Translations under genes and position numbers: made by a program
In this document: positions 17,971-27,426 of the stretch, piece after piece
How the letters are laid out: each line of letters begins with the position of its first letter
How positions within the stretch are numbered: the stretch's first letter is position 1
Notes under the pieces: generated by a model
What the model was told of the DNA's origin: nothing
The model's database searches: none
What the model saw: only the letters and a program-made list of their open reading frames with translations
DNA from: JBEKHT01 sp050012135
Lineage (GTDB): Bacteria > Chloroflexota > Anaerolineae > Anaerolineales > RBG-16-64-43
Direction: 5' to 3'
Assembly (NCBI GenBank): GCA_050012135.1
Contig: JBEKHT010000008.1
Location: 1 to 64,000, forward strand
Length of the DNA stretch: 64,000 bases

Positions 17971-18661
17971 TTCGATAACGGGAGTGCCCGGTCTCGCGTC
18001 GGGCTCCGTGAGAACCAGACCGTGCCCGGGCCGCGATTAGAAAGCCAATCGGATCCAACCAGTGGGTCGGCTCTTTCCCTGACGGAGCCGGGCCGTCGTG
18101 CAGTCTGGGTCGGCTGGAGGCCATTCGGCGGGCGGGAAACTCCGCCCCGGGTGTGGGCTGGCTCTCGATTCGGGGCGCAGCGGTCAGCGGCGGTGGCGCC
18201 CATCGTCAGGCACGGGAAGAACGTCCAGCAGGATGATGATCGCCTCAACTCGGCCCGGTGCCACCGACCCGTCGGCTTGCAGGGGGACTGAAGAGGCCCT
18301 CTGGCGCGGAGCGCCGTCCCAGCGGATGGGATCTTCGTCTGCCGGCCGGCAGGCCGGGCCCGTGGGCTTGCTTGGATTTCCCCGTGGCTCGGAGGGTCGG
18401 AGGTTGACCTGGGTGAGAGAACAATCGCGCCGACCTCAAGTGGCTTCGCTTCCGAGGTCCGCCATGTGCATGGATGCCAAACTTCACCCAGCGAGACAAA
18501 CGGGGGAGGGACCGGGGCCGCGACGCACAGATGGCGATCGGGACAGCTTGCCCGGCCGTTTGCTTGACGGAAGGTTCGCCGCTATGATGAAAGACAATTG
18601 AGGTCTAGCTTCGAGCGGAGCGCGACCATCCCTGGCGGGGGCCACACGGGAGACTTCCTCT
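17971..18661. other. Divergent intergenic region between alaS and degV
   Basis: About 690 bases with no supported gene. Open frames exist on both strands but show no recognisable protein and have no good ribosome site. Near the right end TTGCTT (18560-18565), 17 bases, TATGAT (18583-18588) may be the degV promoter; the -35 match is only partial. No convincing tRNA or hairpin was seen. Confidence 0.45.
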
Positions 18662-19507
18662 ATGGTGCGGATCGTCACGGACACTACCTCGGGCCTTCCT
18701 CGGGATCAGGCGGCAGCACTCGGCATCGCGATCGTCCCTCAGATCGTCGTGTTCGGCGAATCATCCTATCGAGATGATAACGAGATTGATACTGAAAGAT
18801 TCTTGAGTCTGCTGCGGTCTTCGCCGGCCTTGCCAAAGACCGCGGCCCCGCCGCCCGCGCTGTTCACCCCTATTTTTGAGGAGTGCGCCAAGCGGGGAGA
18901 AACGGTGATATGCCTTCATCCTTCGGCGCTGCTGAGCGGGACGGTGCGGAGCGCCGTGGTCGCTTCTCAGGATTTTCCTGGGTCCGACATTCGGGTGGTG
19001 GATACCCGAACCATTTCTGCGCCTCTCGCGGCGATCGTGCTCGAGGCTGCCTCGATGGCCAAAGCGGGAGGGACACCGGAGGAGATTCTTGCTCGGGTCA
19101 CGGAATTGATGGGATGCCAGCACCTGTTTTTCGTGGTGGACACCCTGGAGTTCCTTCAGAGGGGCGGTCGAATCGGGGGGGCCCAAAGATTGCTTGGCGA
19201 ATTGTTGCAGATCAAGCCGATCCTGACCCTCCAGGAAGGGCGCGTGGAGCCCTTGGAAAGACAGCGCACGAGAAAGAAAGCGCTCGCCCGCGTTATCGAA
19301 CTGGTCACGCGGGGCTGCCCTGCTCGCGAGGAGTCGCACCTTAGCGTAATCCATGCCGATGCAAGGCAGGAAGCCTTGGGCCTGGCGGCCGAGCTGTCTC
19401 GCCTTGTGGGCCTTCCACGGATTCCCATTTACGAGTTGCCGCCGGCCATTGTAGTTCATGGGGGACCTGGCCTTCTGGGCGCGAGCTACTTTGGCCCGCT
19501 ACAGTGA
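18662..19507 (+). CDS. DegV family fatty-acid-binding protein
   Basis: DegV/FakB proteins bind one fatty acid and present it to the FakA kinase for incorporation into phospholipid. The 281-residue protein has the standard two-lobe layout: N-terminal RIVTDTTSGLPRDQAAALGIAIVPQ, the SALLSGTVRSAVVA segment, VVDTRTISAPLA, and in the C-terminal lobe FVVDTLEFLQRGGRIGGAQRLLGELLQIKPIL. The sequence closes with VVHGGPGLLGASYFG. No fakA partner is seen nearby, so the ligand and role rest on the family alone. Confidence 0.93.
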   Translation: MVRIVTDTTSGLPRDQAAALGIAIVPQIVVFGESSYRDDNEIDTERFLSLLRSSPALPKTAAPPPALFTPIFEECAKRGETVICLHPSALLSGTVRSAVVASQDFPGSDIRVVDTRTISAPLAAIVLEAASMAKAGGTPEEILARVTELMGCQHLFFVVDTLEFLQRGGRIGGAQRLLGELLQIKPILTLQEGRVEPLERQRTRKKALARVIELVTRGCPAREESHLSVIHADARQEALGLAAELSRLVGLPRIPIYELPPAIVVHGGPGLLGASYFGPLQ

Positions 19508-19884
19508 CACGGCCCCCGCCGGCCAAACCTCTTCGCGATTCGGGGGGCAGGATTTCCAAGTGGCGCTCCACAGCGCACAGCCAGCCTTGCGTGTCCATCC
19601 TCGCTCTGGTGACGCGCAGTCTCCTGGGCCTCCTAGGGAAAGTCGAAAATGCTGTTGGGCAAAGCAATTCCCCGGGCTGGGGCCTGGAAGTCCCGACCGC
19701 ATCGCCCCCTCGCCGCAGCCGGATCCGTGGGGGGCACGAGCTCGCCACCTGCCGGCCACATCGCGTGCGGTCCGCGCAGGCCCTCTTGGCAGCCCGCGCG
19801 AGAAGTAGCGGGCCGGAGGGGCTGAGGGCAGCGTGACCGGATCCGGCGCAAACTCTGGTCGGGATCTCTCGTGGAGGTGAACCG
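19508..19884 (+). other. Intergenic region, nothing recognised
   Basis: 377 bases between degV and the SRPBCC-PDZ-DinB gene. I see no gene, repeat or clear promoter; the only useful signal is GGAGGTGA near 19873-19880, which sets the GTG start at 19885. Confidence 0.4.
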
Positions 19885-21129
19885 GTGAACAAGAGTCCGA
19901 TGCTCGTCTTTAAGAAGACCCTCAGGGCGACACCGGAGCAAGTCTTCCGCGCCTTCACCAACGCCTTGCATTTGCGGATGTGGTTGTGTGACCAGGGGAT
20001 CCTGGAGCCGCGCAAGGCAGGCCGCCTCTACCTGGCCTGGAGCGGTGGCTACTACGTGGTTGGAGAATTCACGACCTTCCGGCCACCTCGCAGCCTAGAG
20101 CTGAGGTGGATGGGTCGAGGTGAGCCCGGACCAAGCCGCGTTCGCCTTTCTCTAGTCCCCCGGGGAGGGGAAACCTCCCTGACACTGACCCACGAGGACA
20201 TGGGCCGCGGGCCAGCCTGGAGGGCGACCCTGCGCCGGCTTGACCGCGGCTGGCAGAGGGCTCTGCTGTCTCTGGCATCTTTGGTGGAGGACGGAACCGA
20301 CCTGAGGTTTGCTCGTCGACCTCTCATCGGGATATCCTTCGCCGAAGAAGTGACCGCAGAGCGAGCGCGGACGCGCGGGCTCCCACCGACGGGGGGGGTT
20401 GAGTTGATTTCGGTGGTGGAGGGGATGGCTCTCGAGCGAGGAGGGCTGCGGAAAGGCGACGTCATCCTAGGCTTGGGAAGGCGGAAGGTTAACGATTGGC
20501 GCTCTCTAGCCGCGGCCCTTGATCGTTATCAGGCCGGTGACCGGGTCAAGGTAGTTTTCGAGCGCAACGGCGAGCGGAGGAGCGCGGAGGTCGAGCTCTC
20601 AGAGCGCAGACTGCCCGAGATCCCTTGGGATCCGAAGGAGCTTGCGAAAAGGATGAGCTTCGTCTACGGGCAGGCGGATGCCGAGCTCCGCAAGGCGCTG
20701 GAAGGGATCTCCGAGGCCCTGTCAGAACGAGCACCTCACCCAGGGGAATGGAGTCCCAAGCAAGTCTTGGCGCACTTGGCCTTGTGCGAACGGGATATCC
20801 ATTCTTGGATCGCAGCCCTGCTTGCCGGGGAAGAGTGCGAGACGGTCTTCCATTCAAACAATGCGCTCTGCCTGGATGCAACGGTTGCCGTCTATGTCAG
20901 CACCCGCGCCCTCTTGGACGAGCTTTGGCGCAACGAAGCTGAGACGCTAGCGCTCCTCGATTCACTGCCAGATAAGTTCGTTGCGGATAAGGGTCTCTAC
21001 ACGCGGATGGCGCGCCTTCTGGCCGAGTCGCAGGACCACTTCGATGACCACATTCGGCAAATTGAGCAGAGCCTCGCGCTGTTCCAGGTGGCCGAAAGCG
21101 GCAAGGTCAAGACGGAGGAGATGCGCTAG
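19885..21129 (+). CDS. SRPBCC-PDZ-DinB three-domain fusion protein
   Basis: A 414-residue cytoplasmic protein joining three known folds. Residues 5-137 are an SRPBCC/AHSA1-type ligand-binding domain (TLRATPEQVFRAFTNALHLRMWL, TLTHEDMGRGPAW). Residues about 145-240 are a PDZ domain (GVELISVVEGMALERGGLRKGD, then RVKVVFERNGERR). Residues about 255-400 are DinB-like, with the possible metal-binding His in VLAHLALCERD and DHFDDHIRQIE. There is no signal peptide, which is unusual for a PDZ protein. The GTG start has a strong GGAGGTGA. Function is unknown; fused DinB domains often act as thiol-dependent transferases, but this is inference. Confidence 0.85.
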   Translation: MNKSPMLVFKKTLRATPEQVFRAFTNALHLRMWLCDQGILEPRKAGRLYLAWSGGYYVVGEFTTFRPPRSLELRWMGRGEPGPSRVRLSLVPRGGETSLTLTHEDMGRGPAWRATLRRLDRGWQRALLSLASLVEDGTDLRFARRPLIGISFAEEVTAERARTRGLPPTGGVELISVVEGMALERGGLRKGDVILGLGRRKVNDWRSLAAALDRYQAGDRVKVVFERNGERRSAEVELSERRLPEIPWDPKELAKRMSFVYGQADAELRKALEGISEALSERAPHPGEWSPKQVLAHLALCERDIHSWIAALLAGEECETVFHSNNALCLDATVAVYVSTRALLDELWRNEAETLALLDSLPDKFVADKGLYTRMARLLAESQDHFDDHIRQIEQSLALFQVAESGKVKTEEMR

Positions 21130-21634
21130 GGACTCCCAAGGCGCTGCCCGGGTCCGCTGGCACGCTCTTGGGGGAAGCTGGGCGGGCTCAGGCCAGAAGC
21201 ACGGAGGCTCAGGCTCCTGGGACATCCAGAGCCCCACATCGCCTGCACCGTGCGCGCATCCTCGCTTGGGCGTGGGAAGGGACGGTTCATTCAACCGAGA
21301 TCGTTGACGGGCCAGGGGGATATTGGCAGGGCCGGGGCGGCGGTCCTGCCCCTGGCTCCTCAGAATGAATCCGCGCCACGCGATCATTGACGCCCAGGGG
21401 GGGCCCGATGACCTGGCAGGAAGGGCTGGTAGGCCATAATGCGCATAGGCACTAGGGGACAACCAATCCCACCTCAACCTGCGCCCCCCCTCGCCAGCCA
21501 CACTCAAACCAACCTCCCCAGAAGCTCAATTGGAGGCTGATCATGTAGGGTAGAATCGACGCACAAGGGATGGCTGGGCACTGGGAATCAAACAGGCAGG
21601 AGCCGAGTTCGGATCGCCCTCGGGGGGGTTGCCC
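21130..21634 (+). other. Intergenic region with a possible promoter
   Basis: 505 bases without a supported gene. TTGGAG (21530-21535) and TAGAAT (21551-21556), spaced 15 bases, could be a weak promoter for the TPR/UroD pair; a run of seven G just before 21629 may serve as its ribosome site. Nothing else is recognised. Confidence 0.35.
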
Positions 21635-22027
21635 ATGTCGACGGGAAGGACGGCTCAAGGTCGGGAAGTCGCCGGGGAAAAGACTCAGGTCGGAACGGCC
21701 GCCGAGTCGCCTGAGGTGGAGGCCGAAATTCACCTGGGCTGGACGTTGTATGGCAAGGGGGACCTGGAGGGGGCCCTGAGCGCATTCGGACGTTCCAAGG
21801 CGTTTGGCCCGGATTCGGTTGATGCCTACTATGGCCTGGGAATCGTCCTCAAGGCGATGGACAGGAAAGACGAGTCGGGCCGAGCCTTCGACAAGGCCGC
21901 CGAACTGGCAAGGATAACGGACTCGGGGTCAGCCCGCATGCAAATGCTGCGACGAATGGCGATTGCCCACGCCAGTTTCGTGCGGACAGGCGAATGGAGC
22001 ATGGAAGGGGAAGGACGGATCCGGTGA
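21635..22027 (+). CDS. Small tetratricopeptide-repeat protein
   Basis: A 130-residue protein with two clear TPR units, AEIHLGWTLYGKGDLEGALSAF and DAYYGLGIVLKAMDRKDE, each with the small and aromatic residues of the helix pair. Such proteins are protein-binding scaffolds. ATG 21635 is preferred to TTG 21629 because the G-rich ribosome site would abut the TTG. Its stop overlaps the GTG of the next gene (GTGA), so the pair is translationally coupled and the TPR protein probably partners the UroD-like protein. Confidence 0.75.
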   Translation: MSTGRTAQGREVAGEKTQVGTAAESPEVEAEIHLGWTLYGKGDLEGALSAFGRSKAFGPDSVDAYYGLGIVLKAMDRKDESGRAFDKAAELARITDSGSARMQMLRRMAIAHASFVRTGEWSMEGEGRIR

Positions 22028-23055
22028 GAGCCACCCACCGGGAGAGGATTCAGGTCGCCCTTTCGGGGCAGAAGCCTGATGAAATCCCGATCGCCCTTTG
22101 GCGGCACTTCCCAGTGGAAGACCAGGATGCGCATGCCCTGGCGGAGGCCACCCTACGATTCCAGCTCGAATTCGACTTCGACTTGGTGAAGGTGACCCCG
22201 TCCTCCAGCTTCAGTGTGCGTGATTGGGGCGTCGAGGACATTTGGGAGGGAGATCCTGAGGGGACTCGAAAGTATGTCCGGCAGGTGATCGAGAATCCGA
22301 CGGACTGGTCCAAGCTTCGCCGACTTGACCCTGGCCGCGGCGCGCTGGGACGGCAGTTGATGTGTCTTGGGGAGGTGAAAGCACGGCTGGGGAGAGAGAC
22401 CCCCGTACTTCAGACGGTTTTCAATCCCTTGGCTCAGGCCCGGCATCTGGCCGGGGACGCAGTTCTTATCGAGCACATTCGCCGATGGCCCGAGGCCGTT
22501 CTGGAGGGACTGGAGAGGATCACCGCCTCGACGGAGAGATTCGTGACGGCCTGTCTGGAACGATCGGAAGATGGGATCTTCTTCGCGGTTCAGCACGCTT
22601 CGCGCCGCCTGCTCTCACCGGAAGAGTATCGTCAGTTCGGGCGACCCTTCGATCTTCGGGTCTTAGAAGCCGCCCAGGGCGGCTGGCTGAATCTCCTGCA
22701 CCTTCATGGCGATGGAGTCTTGTTTGAGGATCTCTGCGACTACCCGGTCCAGGTGATCAATTGGCACGACCGCGAGGCAGGCCCATCGCTGAAGGAGGGG
22801 CACAAGCTCTCGGGGAAGGTCGTGTGCGGCGGGATGAGACAGTGGACGACGATGGTTTGCGGAGACCCGCAGCTCGTCTGGGAAGAGGCGGCCGAGGCCG
22901 TTCACCAAATGGCGGGCCGCGATCTGATCCTCGGGACCGGTTGTGTCTGCCCGGTTGTGACACCCTGGGTGAACCTGCGCGCCGCGGTGGACTACTCCCG
23001 AAAGCAAGCGCCTCGTCCGAGGCGACCCGCGCGCCGTGTTTCGATTGCGGCCTAG
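22024..23055 (+). CDS. Uroporphyrinogen decarboxylase-like protein
   Basis: A 343-residue TIM-barrel protein of the UroD/MtaA superfamily, which includes haem-pathway decarboxylases and corrinoid methyltransferases. It begins RATHRERIQVALSGQKPDEIPIALWRHFP, has TPSSSFSVRDWGVE, then FNPLAQARHL, a His in LLHLHGDGVLFEDL, and ILGTGCVCPVVTPWVNLRAAV near the end. True HemE has PVWLMRQAGR near the N terminus; that motif is absent, so haem synthesis is unlikely and a methyltransferase or unknown decarboxylase is more likely. The start is GTG 22024, overlapping the TPR gene. Confidence 0.85.
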   Translation: MRATHRERIQVALSGQKPDEIPIALWRHFPVEDQDAHALAEATLRFQLEFDFDLVKVTPSSSFSVRDWGVEDIWEGDPEGTRKYVRQVIENPTDWSKLRRLDPGRGALGRQLMCLGEVKARLGRETPVLQTVFNPLAQARHLAGDAVLIEHIRRWPEAVLEGLERITASTERFVTACLERSEDGIFFAVQHASRRLLSPEEYRQFGRPFDLRVLEAAQGGWLNLLHLHGDGVLFEDLCDYPVQVINWHDREAGPSLKEGHKLSGKVVCGGMRQWTTMVCGDPQLVWEEAAEAVHQMAGRDLILGTGCVCPVVTPWVNLRAAVDYSRKQAPRPRRPARRVSIAA

Positions 23056-23138
23056 GTTTCAGGTTCCCTCCCCGAAGTTGGTAGCCGTGTGCCGATCCTC
23101 CTGTCGGAGGGGATGAAGACCCTTCAAGGCTTGGTCCG

Positions 23139-24701
23139 TTGCTCTGGATCCGAATCGTAGTTTCGACGCTGGTTCTCAATCAACTTGCCTTCGGCCTCCC
23201 GCCTGTCCCGGGCAGGCATCCGCCGGTCGACCCGGGTGACGGAAGGCCGGTTTCTGCTGGGGCGCGGTGGGCAGAGGAGAGTTCCGCGATCCTGGGGGCA
23301 GCGGCGAGGCCCAGGGCGACTACCCGGCTGTCCGATTCGGCGGAACAGGGGGAAGAGCCAGCAGGCTGCCGGGAACCAAGCGACAATTACTCGAGAGTCG
23401 AGGTCAACGGGTTTTGGCTGGATGAACGCACCTACGACATGCTGAGGTACGCCTACTCGATGTACGGTGGGCCGATCGATATTCGTGGGCCGGCCATCAC
23501 CCAAGGCAGTTTCAGCAACAATGGCTCCGAATCCTTTGGAACTCATCTCGGGGGCGGCGCAGTCGATCTTTCCGTGATTCGCCCCGGGGGGACGGACGTG
23601 CTCTTCACGGAAATTGAACCTCTCATCCGGGCCCTGCGGGCGGCGGGCTTTGCGGCTTGGCTCCGCGAGCCTGGTGAGTTGGGTCCGGGTTCGCCCATCC
23701 ACATACACGCGATCGCGATCGGGGATCGCGAACTCTCGCCCCAGGCTGTGGATCAGTTGATCGGCCAGTTCGGATACTTTCGAGGATTTACGGGGGTGCC
23801 CACCAGCGATGGCGTTCCGCTCCCCGATCATGATGGGGGCTTGGTTCTCTGCAATTGGATGGTGCAGAGCGGCTATCGCGACCTTCGCGAAACGGCGAGC
23901 CAAGGGCTTCCCGGGTGGCCGCAACCCGGTTGGCAGCTCCGGCTTCAGCAGGTGGCCTCATCGTTCGTCACCTCCAGCGAAGCGCAGACGGCGACGTTGG
24001 CCCGCAAGCTTCACTTCTTGGCAGAGAACTACGAGGATCCCTCCAACATGTGCGGTCCCCTGGCCGCCACCATCCTGGGGGAGGCCGGCCTGCTGCCCAC
24101 GGATCCGGGCCCGTTGCAGGATTTGAAAAGCTACTGGCTTGCCAATCCGGACACAAATGGCAGGCCGTGGTCCCTTTTCCCTACCCAGGAGTACCAGGTT
24201 TTCAGATTCAAGACCCCAGTCAATCGATTCGACTTCTCTGTCTGGGCACTTCGCCCCGGCGACTTTGTCTACACCCATGCCGGCTGGGGCACGTACGATC
24301 ATATGTTCGTGGTCACCGAGGTCGACGGAGCGGGAAGGGCCTTCACGGTCACCAACGAACGCCAACCGGATGGGGGATTCCTGGTGGAGCGCGTGTTGCT
24401 CTATGACCCCGCCCGGCTCGGTATCGGCGCGCTTCGCGAGGATTGGGTCGACAATCCCACGATGGGCACAACCGGCTTGGGCGGGTTTGAGGTCCTTCGG
24501 CGGCGGGGAATAAGCCTGGCGCCAGGCACTCCTTATGAATACAGGGTGGAGCCGGGCGACACCCTTACGGCGATCACTAGCACATTCTCTTCCGGCCTGG
24601 CCACCGTGATCACCGCCAATCCGGGAGCTGCCTTGACGCGCCTCCAGGTCGGTCAGATTCTCATTATCCCGGTGGGATTAGGCGGTGGTTCCGCCAGTTG
24701 A
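23139..24701 (+). CDS. Secreted multidomain wall hydrolase with M15-like, cysteine-peptidase-like and LysM domains
   Basis: A 520-residue exported protein. Residues 1-20 resemble a signal peptide. Residues about 85-200 recall the M15 D-Ala-D-Ala peptidase fold: GTHLGGGAVDLSV gives His136 and Asp143, and HIHAI supplies a third ligand. Residues about 295-440 contain DPSNMCGPLAATIL and later YDHMFVVTEV, the Cys and His order of an NlpC/CHAP or C39-like amidase. The last 55 residues hold a LysM (YRVEPGDTLTAITSTF ... QILIIP) for peptidoglycan binding. TTG 23139 is the only start that keeps the signal peptide and has no clear ribosome site. The Arg-Pro rich residues 25-80 are a linker. Confidence 0.75.
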   Translation: MLWIRIVVSTLVLNQLAFGLPPVPGRHPPVDPGDGRPVSAGARWAEESSAILGAAARPRATTRLSDSAEQGEEPAGCREPSDNYSRVEVNGFWLDERTYDMLRYAYSMYGGPIDIRGPAITQGSFSNNGSESFGTHLGGGAVDLSVIRPGGTDVLFTEIEPLIRALRAAGFAAWLREPGELGPGSPIHIHAIAIGDRELSPQAVDQLIGQFGYFRGFTGVPTSDGVPLPDHDGGLVLCNWMVQSGYRDLRETASQGLPGWPQPGWQLRLQQVASSFVTSSEAQTATLARKLHFLAENYEDPSNMCGPLAATILGEAGLLPTDPGPLQDLKSYWLANPDTNGRPWSLFPTQEYQVFRFKTPVNRFDFSVWALRPGDFVYTHAGWGTYDHMFVVTEVDGAGRAFTVTNERQPDGGFLVERVLLYDPARLGIGALREDWVDNPTMGTTGLGGFEVLRRRGISLAPGTPYEYRVEPGDTLTAITSTFSSGLATVITANPGAALTRLQVGQILIIPVGLGGGSAS

Positions 24702-25017
24702 TGGGCTGCCGATACCGAGCTTGGCCAACCCAGCCAACTCCTGGCCAAGGGGAAGCACGGCTCAGGCCGGGGGGCGGGCCCTGCCGCCTCTGGCTCGGGG
24801 TGCCTGCTGGTGACACGTGGCGGAGCCTGGCGTGATGATGCTCACAGGCCAGGTCGTTCGCGGGCATGATGACTTCGCCCGGGAGCCGGCTCCCGACTGA
24901 GGCTTAGGTCGGCATGGGCTGGCGAGGGTGCCTCGTCGCCAGCGGGTCGCACCTGCCCGGAGCAGGACCGAGGCGGTCGATCATCGGGAAAGGCCAGGGG
25001 AACGCGAGGAGGATCGT
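24702..25017 (+). other. Intergenic region with two inverted repeats
   Basis: 316 bases with no gene. CTTGGCCA (24720-24727) / TGGCCAAG (24742-24749) can pair and follows the hydrolase stop closely, so it may end that transcript, though no T tract follows. GGGAGCCGGCTCCC (24881-24894) is a perfect 14-base palindrome of unknown role. GAGGAGG (25006-25012) is the folD ribosome site. Confidence 0.4.
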
Positions 25018-25902
25018 GTGACAGCCAAGATCATTGACGGAAAGGTGATCGCGGAGCAGGTCCGGGGGGAGGTGGCCAATGAGGTAAGACAAATGGTGGC
25101 CCAAGGATTGCCTCGGCCTGGTCTGGCGACCGTGTTGGTCGGCGACAACCCGGCTTCGGTAAGCTACGTTCGCAGCAAGCAAAAAGCGTGCGCGGAGCTG
25201 GGCATCGAGTCCTTTGGACACAATCTGCCCGCGAGCACGTCGCAGCAAGAGCTTGAGGATCTGCTGGGCAAGCTGAATGCCGATTTGAGGGTGAATGGCA
25301 TCCTGGTCCAGTTGCCCCTGCCTTCCGGGCTTGATGAGGAACGCGCCCTCAGTGTGATCAGCATCAACAAGGATGTGGATGGGTTTCATCCCATCAATGT
25401 AGGACGTCTAGCCATGAAGCGCAGAGACCCCGTTTTCGTCCCCTGCACGCCGGCGGGAGTGATCGTTCTGTTGGAACGCTCGGGCGCGAAGTTCTCGGGC
25501 GCGCGGGCGGTTGTGCTGGGTCGCTCGAATATTGTCGGAATGCCGGCGGCGCTCCTTCTGGTTCGCGAGAACGCGACCGTGACGATCTGTCATTCCAAGA
25601 CCCTCAACTTGCCCGAGGTGGTCGGTCAGGCTGACATTCTGGTGGCGGCAATCGGCAAGGCTCATTTTGTGCGCGGCAGTTGGGTCAAGCCGGGGGCCTT
25701 TGTGATTGATGTGGGAATCAATCGGGTCGAGGATCCCTCCACCAAAGCGGGCTATCGGCTTGTGGGCGACGTGGCATTTGACGAAGTCAAGGAGGTAGCG
25801 GGTGCGATTTCGCCTGTCCCGGGAGGGGTGGGCCCGATGACGATTGCCATGCTTATGAAGAACACGGCCCGCGCGGCTCGGCTGGCGGCGGTGAAGGGAT
25901 AA
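25018..25902 (+). CDS. folD: Methylenetetrahydrofolate dehydrogenase/cyclohydrolase FolD
   Basis: Bifunctional enzyme that interconverts methylene- and formyl-tetrahydrofolate. The 294 residues show YVRSKQKACAELGI with the catalytic Lys, GILVQLPLPSGLDEERAL, DVDGFHPINVGRL, the NADP-binding VVLGRSNIVGMPAALLL and the closing PVPGGVGPMTIAMLMKN. GTG 25018 follows GAGGAGG by 5 bases and the residues after it begin the family domain. It precedes the purine deaminases but is a general one-carbon enzyme, so the link may be chance. Confidence 0.97.
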   Translation: MTAKIIDGKVIAEQVRGEVANEVRQMVAQGLPRPGLATVLVGDNPASVSYVRSKQKACAELGIESFGHNLPASTSQQELEDLLGKLNADLRVNGILVQLPLPSGLDEERALSVISINKDVDGFHPINVGRLAMKRRDPVFVPCTPAGVIVLLERSGAKFSGARAVVLGRSNIVGMPAALLLVRENATVTICHSKTLNLPEVVGQADILVAAIGKAHFVRGSWVKPGAFVIDVGINRVEDPSTKAGYRLVGDVAFDEVKEVAGAISPVPGGVGPMTIAMLMKNTARAARLAAVKG

Positions 25903-26040
25903 GTCGCTGCTGCCATGTGGGAAAGCGCGCGGGCTGCTCGCGGGAGGGGGTGTTGAAGAAAGGTTGTATGATGTCCGACAAGGCCTCTCGGCCCTCCTGA
26001 GACCTTGCCCTTGCTCGCGCTGCCTGAGTGAGCCAAGAAT

Positions 26041-27405
26041 ATGACCACTCTTCTGGTACGGCATGCGGATGTGCTGGTCACGATGGATGACGACCGCCGC
26101 GAGATCCGGGATGGCGGGCTGTTCATCCGGGATGGCTGGATTGAAATGGTCGGCGTGTCGGGGGAGCTTCCCCACGCCGCGGATGAAACCCTCGACCTGA
26201 GGGGCCACGTGCTGCTCCCGGGATTGGTGAATGCTCATCATCATCTCTACCAGACCCTTACGCGAGCCCTGCCCGCGGCGCAAGATGTAGACCTTTTCCA
26301 CTGGCTGAGAACTCTTTACCCGATCTGGGCTCGACTCACTCCGGAAGCAATCCAAGTCTCAACCCAAGTAGGCCTAGCAGAGCTCGCGCTGTCGGGCTGC
26401 ACCACGGCCTGCGACCATCTCTACCTCTTTCCGAATGGGGCACACTTGGACGACGAAATTGAGGCAGCCCTTCCGGTCGGATTGCGCTTTCATGCCTCCC
26501 GAGGCTCGATGAGCCTGGGGGAATCGCAGGGAGGCCTGCCACCCGATCGGGTCGTGGAAAAGGAGGAGGCGATTCTGAAGGACACCCAACGCCTCATCGA
26601 GGGCTTTCACGACCCTCAGCCGGGCGCCATGTTGAGAATTGTTGTGGCTCCCTGCTCCCCCTTTTCGGTAACGGCCGATCTGATGCGAGAGGCGGCCGCG
26701 CTCGCGCGCTCGGCCGGGGCCAGGCTGCATACTCACTTGGCGGAGACCTTGGACGAAGAGCGTTTCTGCTTGGAACGGTTCGGGCGCCGGCCGGTTGACT
26801 ATGCCGAGGAGTTGTCCTGGTTGGGGGAAGATGTGTGGTTCGCTCACGGGGTGCACGTCAATCGCGAAGAGGCGGCAAGGCTGGCTCGGTCCGGATCGGG
26901 AATAGCCCATTGTCCCTCGTCGAACATGCGCCTGGCCTCGGGGATTGCCCCGGTGGATGAATACCTCCGCTGCGGCGTAAAGCTGGGCCTGGGGGTGGAT
27001 GGTTCCGCGAGTAACGACAGCTCCCACCTCCTAGCCGAGGCTCGGCAAGCGATGCTCCTGGCACGCCTGTCGGTGGCCGTACGGGGTTCCGGCGGACCCT
27101 TGCTGAGCGCGCGCCAAGCGCTGGAGTTGGCGACGCGTGGGGGGGCGGAAGTCCTGGGCCGTTCTGACATCGGCCAGCTGGCGCGAGGGAAGTGCGGGGA
27201 TTTTGTTGCCTTTCGGCTGGACCGCTTGGACTACGCGGGCGCGCTAGAAGACCCTGTCGCCGCCCTGGTCTTTTGCTCCCCGTGCCAAGCCGATGTCACG
27301 GTGGTTAATGGCCGGTTTGTGGTAAAGGAAGGGCGTCTGACCACCCTTGACTTGCCGATGCTGGTGGAGAGGCACAATCGAATCGCCAACGCGCTCTTGG
27401 GGTAG
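26041..27405 (+). CDS. 8-oxoguanine deaminase (amidohydrolase)
   Basis: Zinc amidohydrolase, 454 residues, that most closely recalls 8-oxoguanine deaminase, which converts 8-oxoguanine to urate. Metal and catalytic residues appear in order: LVNAHHHLYQTL, HTHLAETLDEE, WFAHGVH and LGVDGSASND. The stretches WLRTLYPIWARLTPEA, SGCTTACDHLYLFPNG and RGSMSLGESQGGLPPD are ones I associate with that subgroup, not with guanine deaminase or AtzB. A -10-like TATGAT lies at 25967-25972. The following gene is adenine deaminase, which supports a purine role. Exact substrate needs assay; related deaminases of hydroxyatrazine or guanine are alternatives. Confidence 0.88.
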   Translation: MTTLLVRHADVLVTMDDDRREIRDGGLFIRDGWIEMVGVSGELPHAADETLDLRGHVLLPGLVNAHHHLYQTLTRALPAAQDVDLFHWLRTLYPIWARLTPEAIQVSTQVGLAELALSGCTTACDHLYLFPNGAHLDDEIEAALPVGLRFHASRGSMSLGESQGGLPPDRVVEKEEAILKDTQRLIEGFHDPQPGAMLRIVVAPCSPFSVTADLMREAAALARSAGARLHTHLAETLDEERFCLERFGRRPVDYAEELSWLGEDVWFAHGVHVNREEAARLARSGSGIAHCPSSNMRLASGIAPVDEYLRCGVKLGLGVDGSASNDSSHLLAEARQAMLLARLSVAVRGSGGPLLSARQALELATRGGAEVLGRSDIGQLARGKCGDFVAFRLDRLDYAGALEDPVAALVFCSPCQADVTVVNGRFVVKEGRLTTLDLPMLVERHNRIANALLG

Positions 27406-27426
27406 TGTGGCTGAAGGAGCTGAGCG

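Noticed and set aside
22024..23055. Calling the UroD-like gene hemE
   Set aside because: The N-terminal WLMRQAGR-type motif of HemE is absent; only the superfamily is supported.
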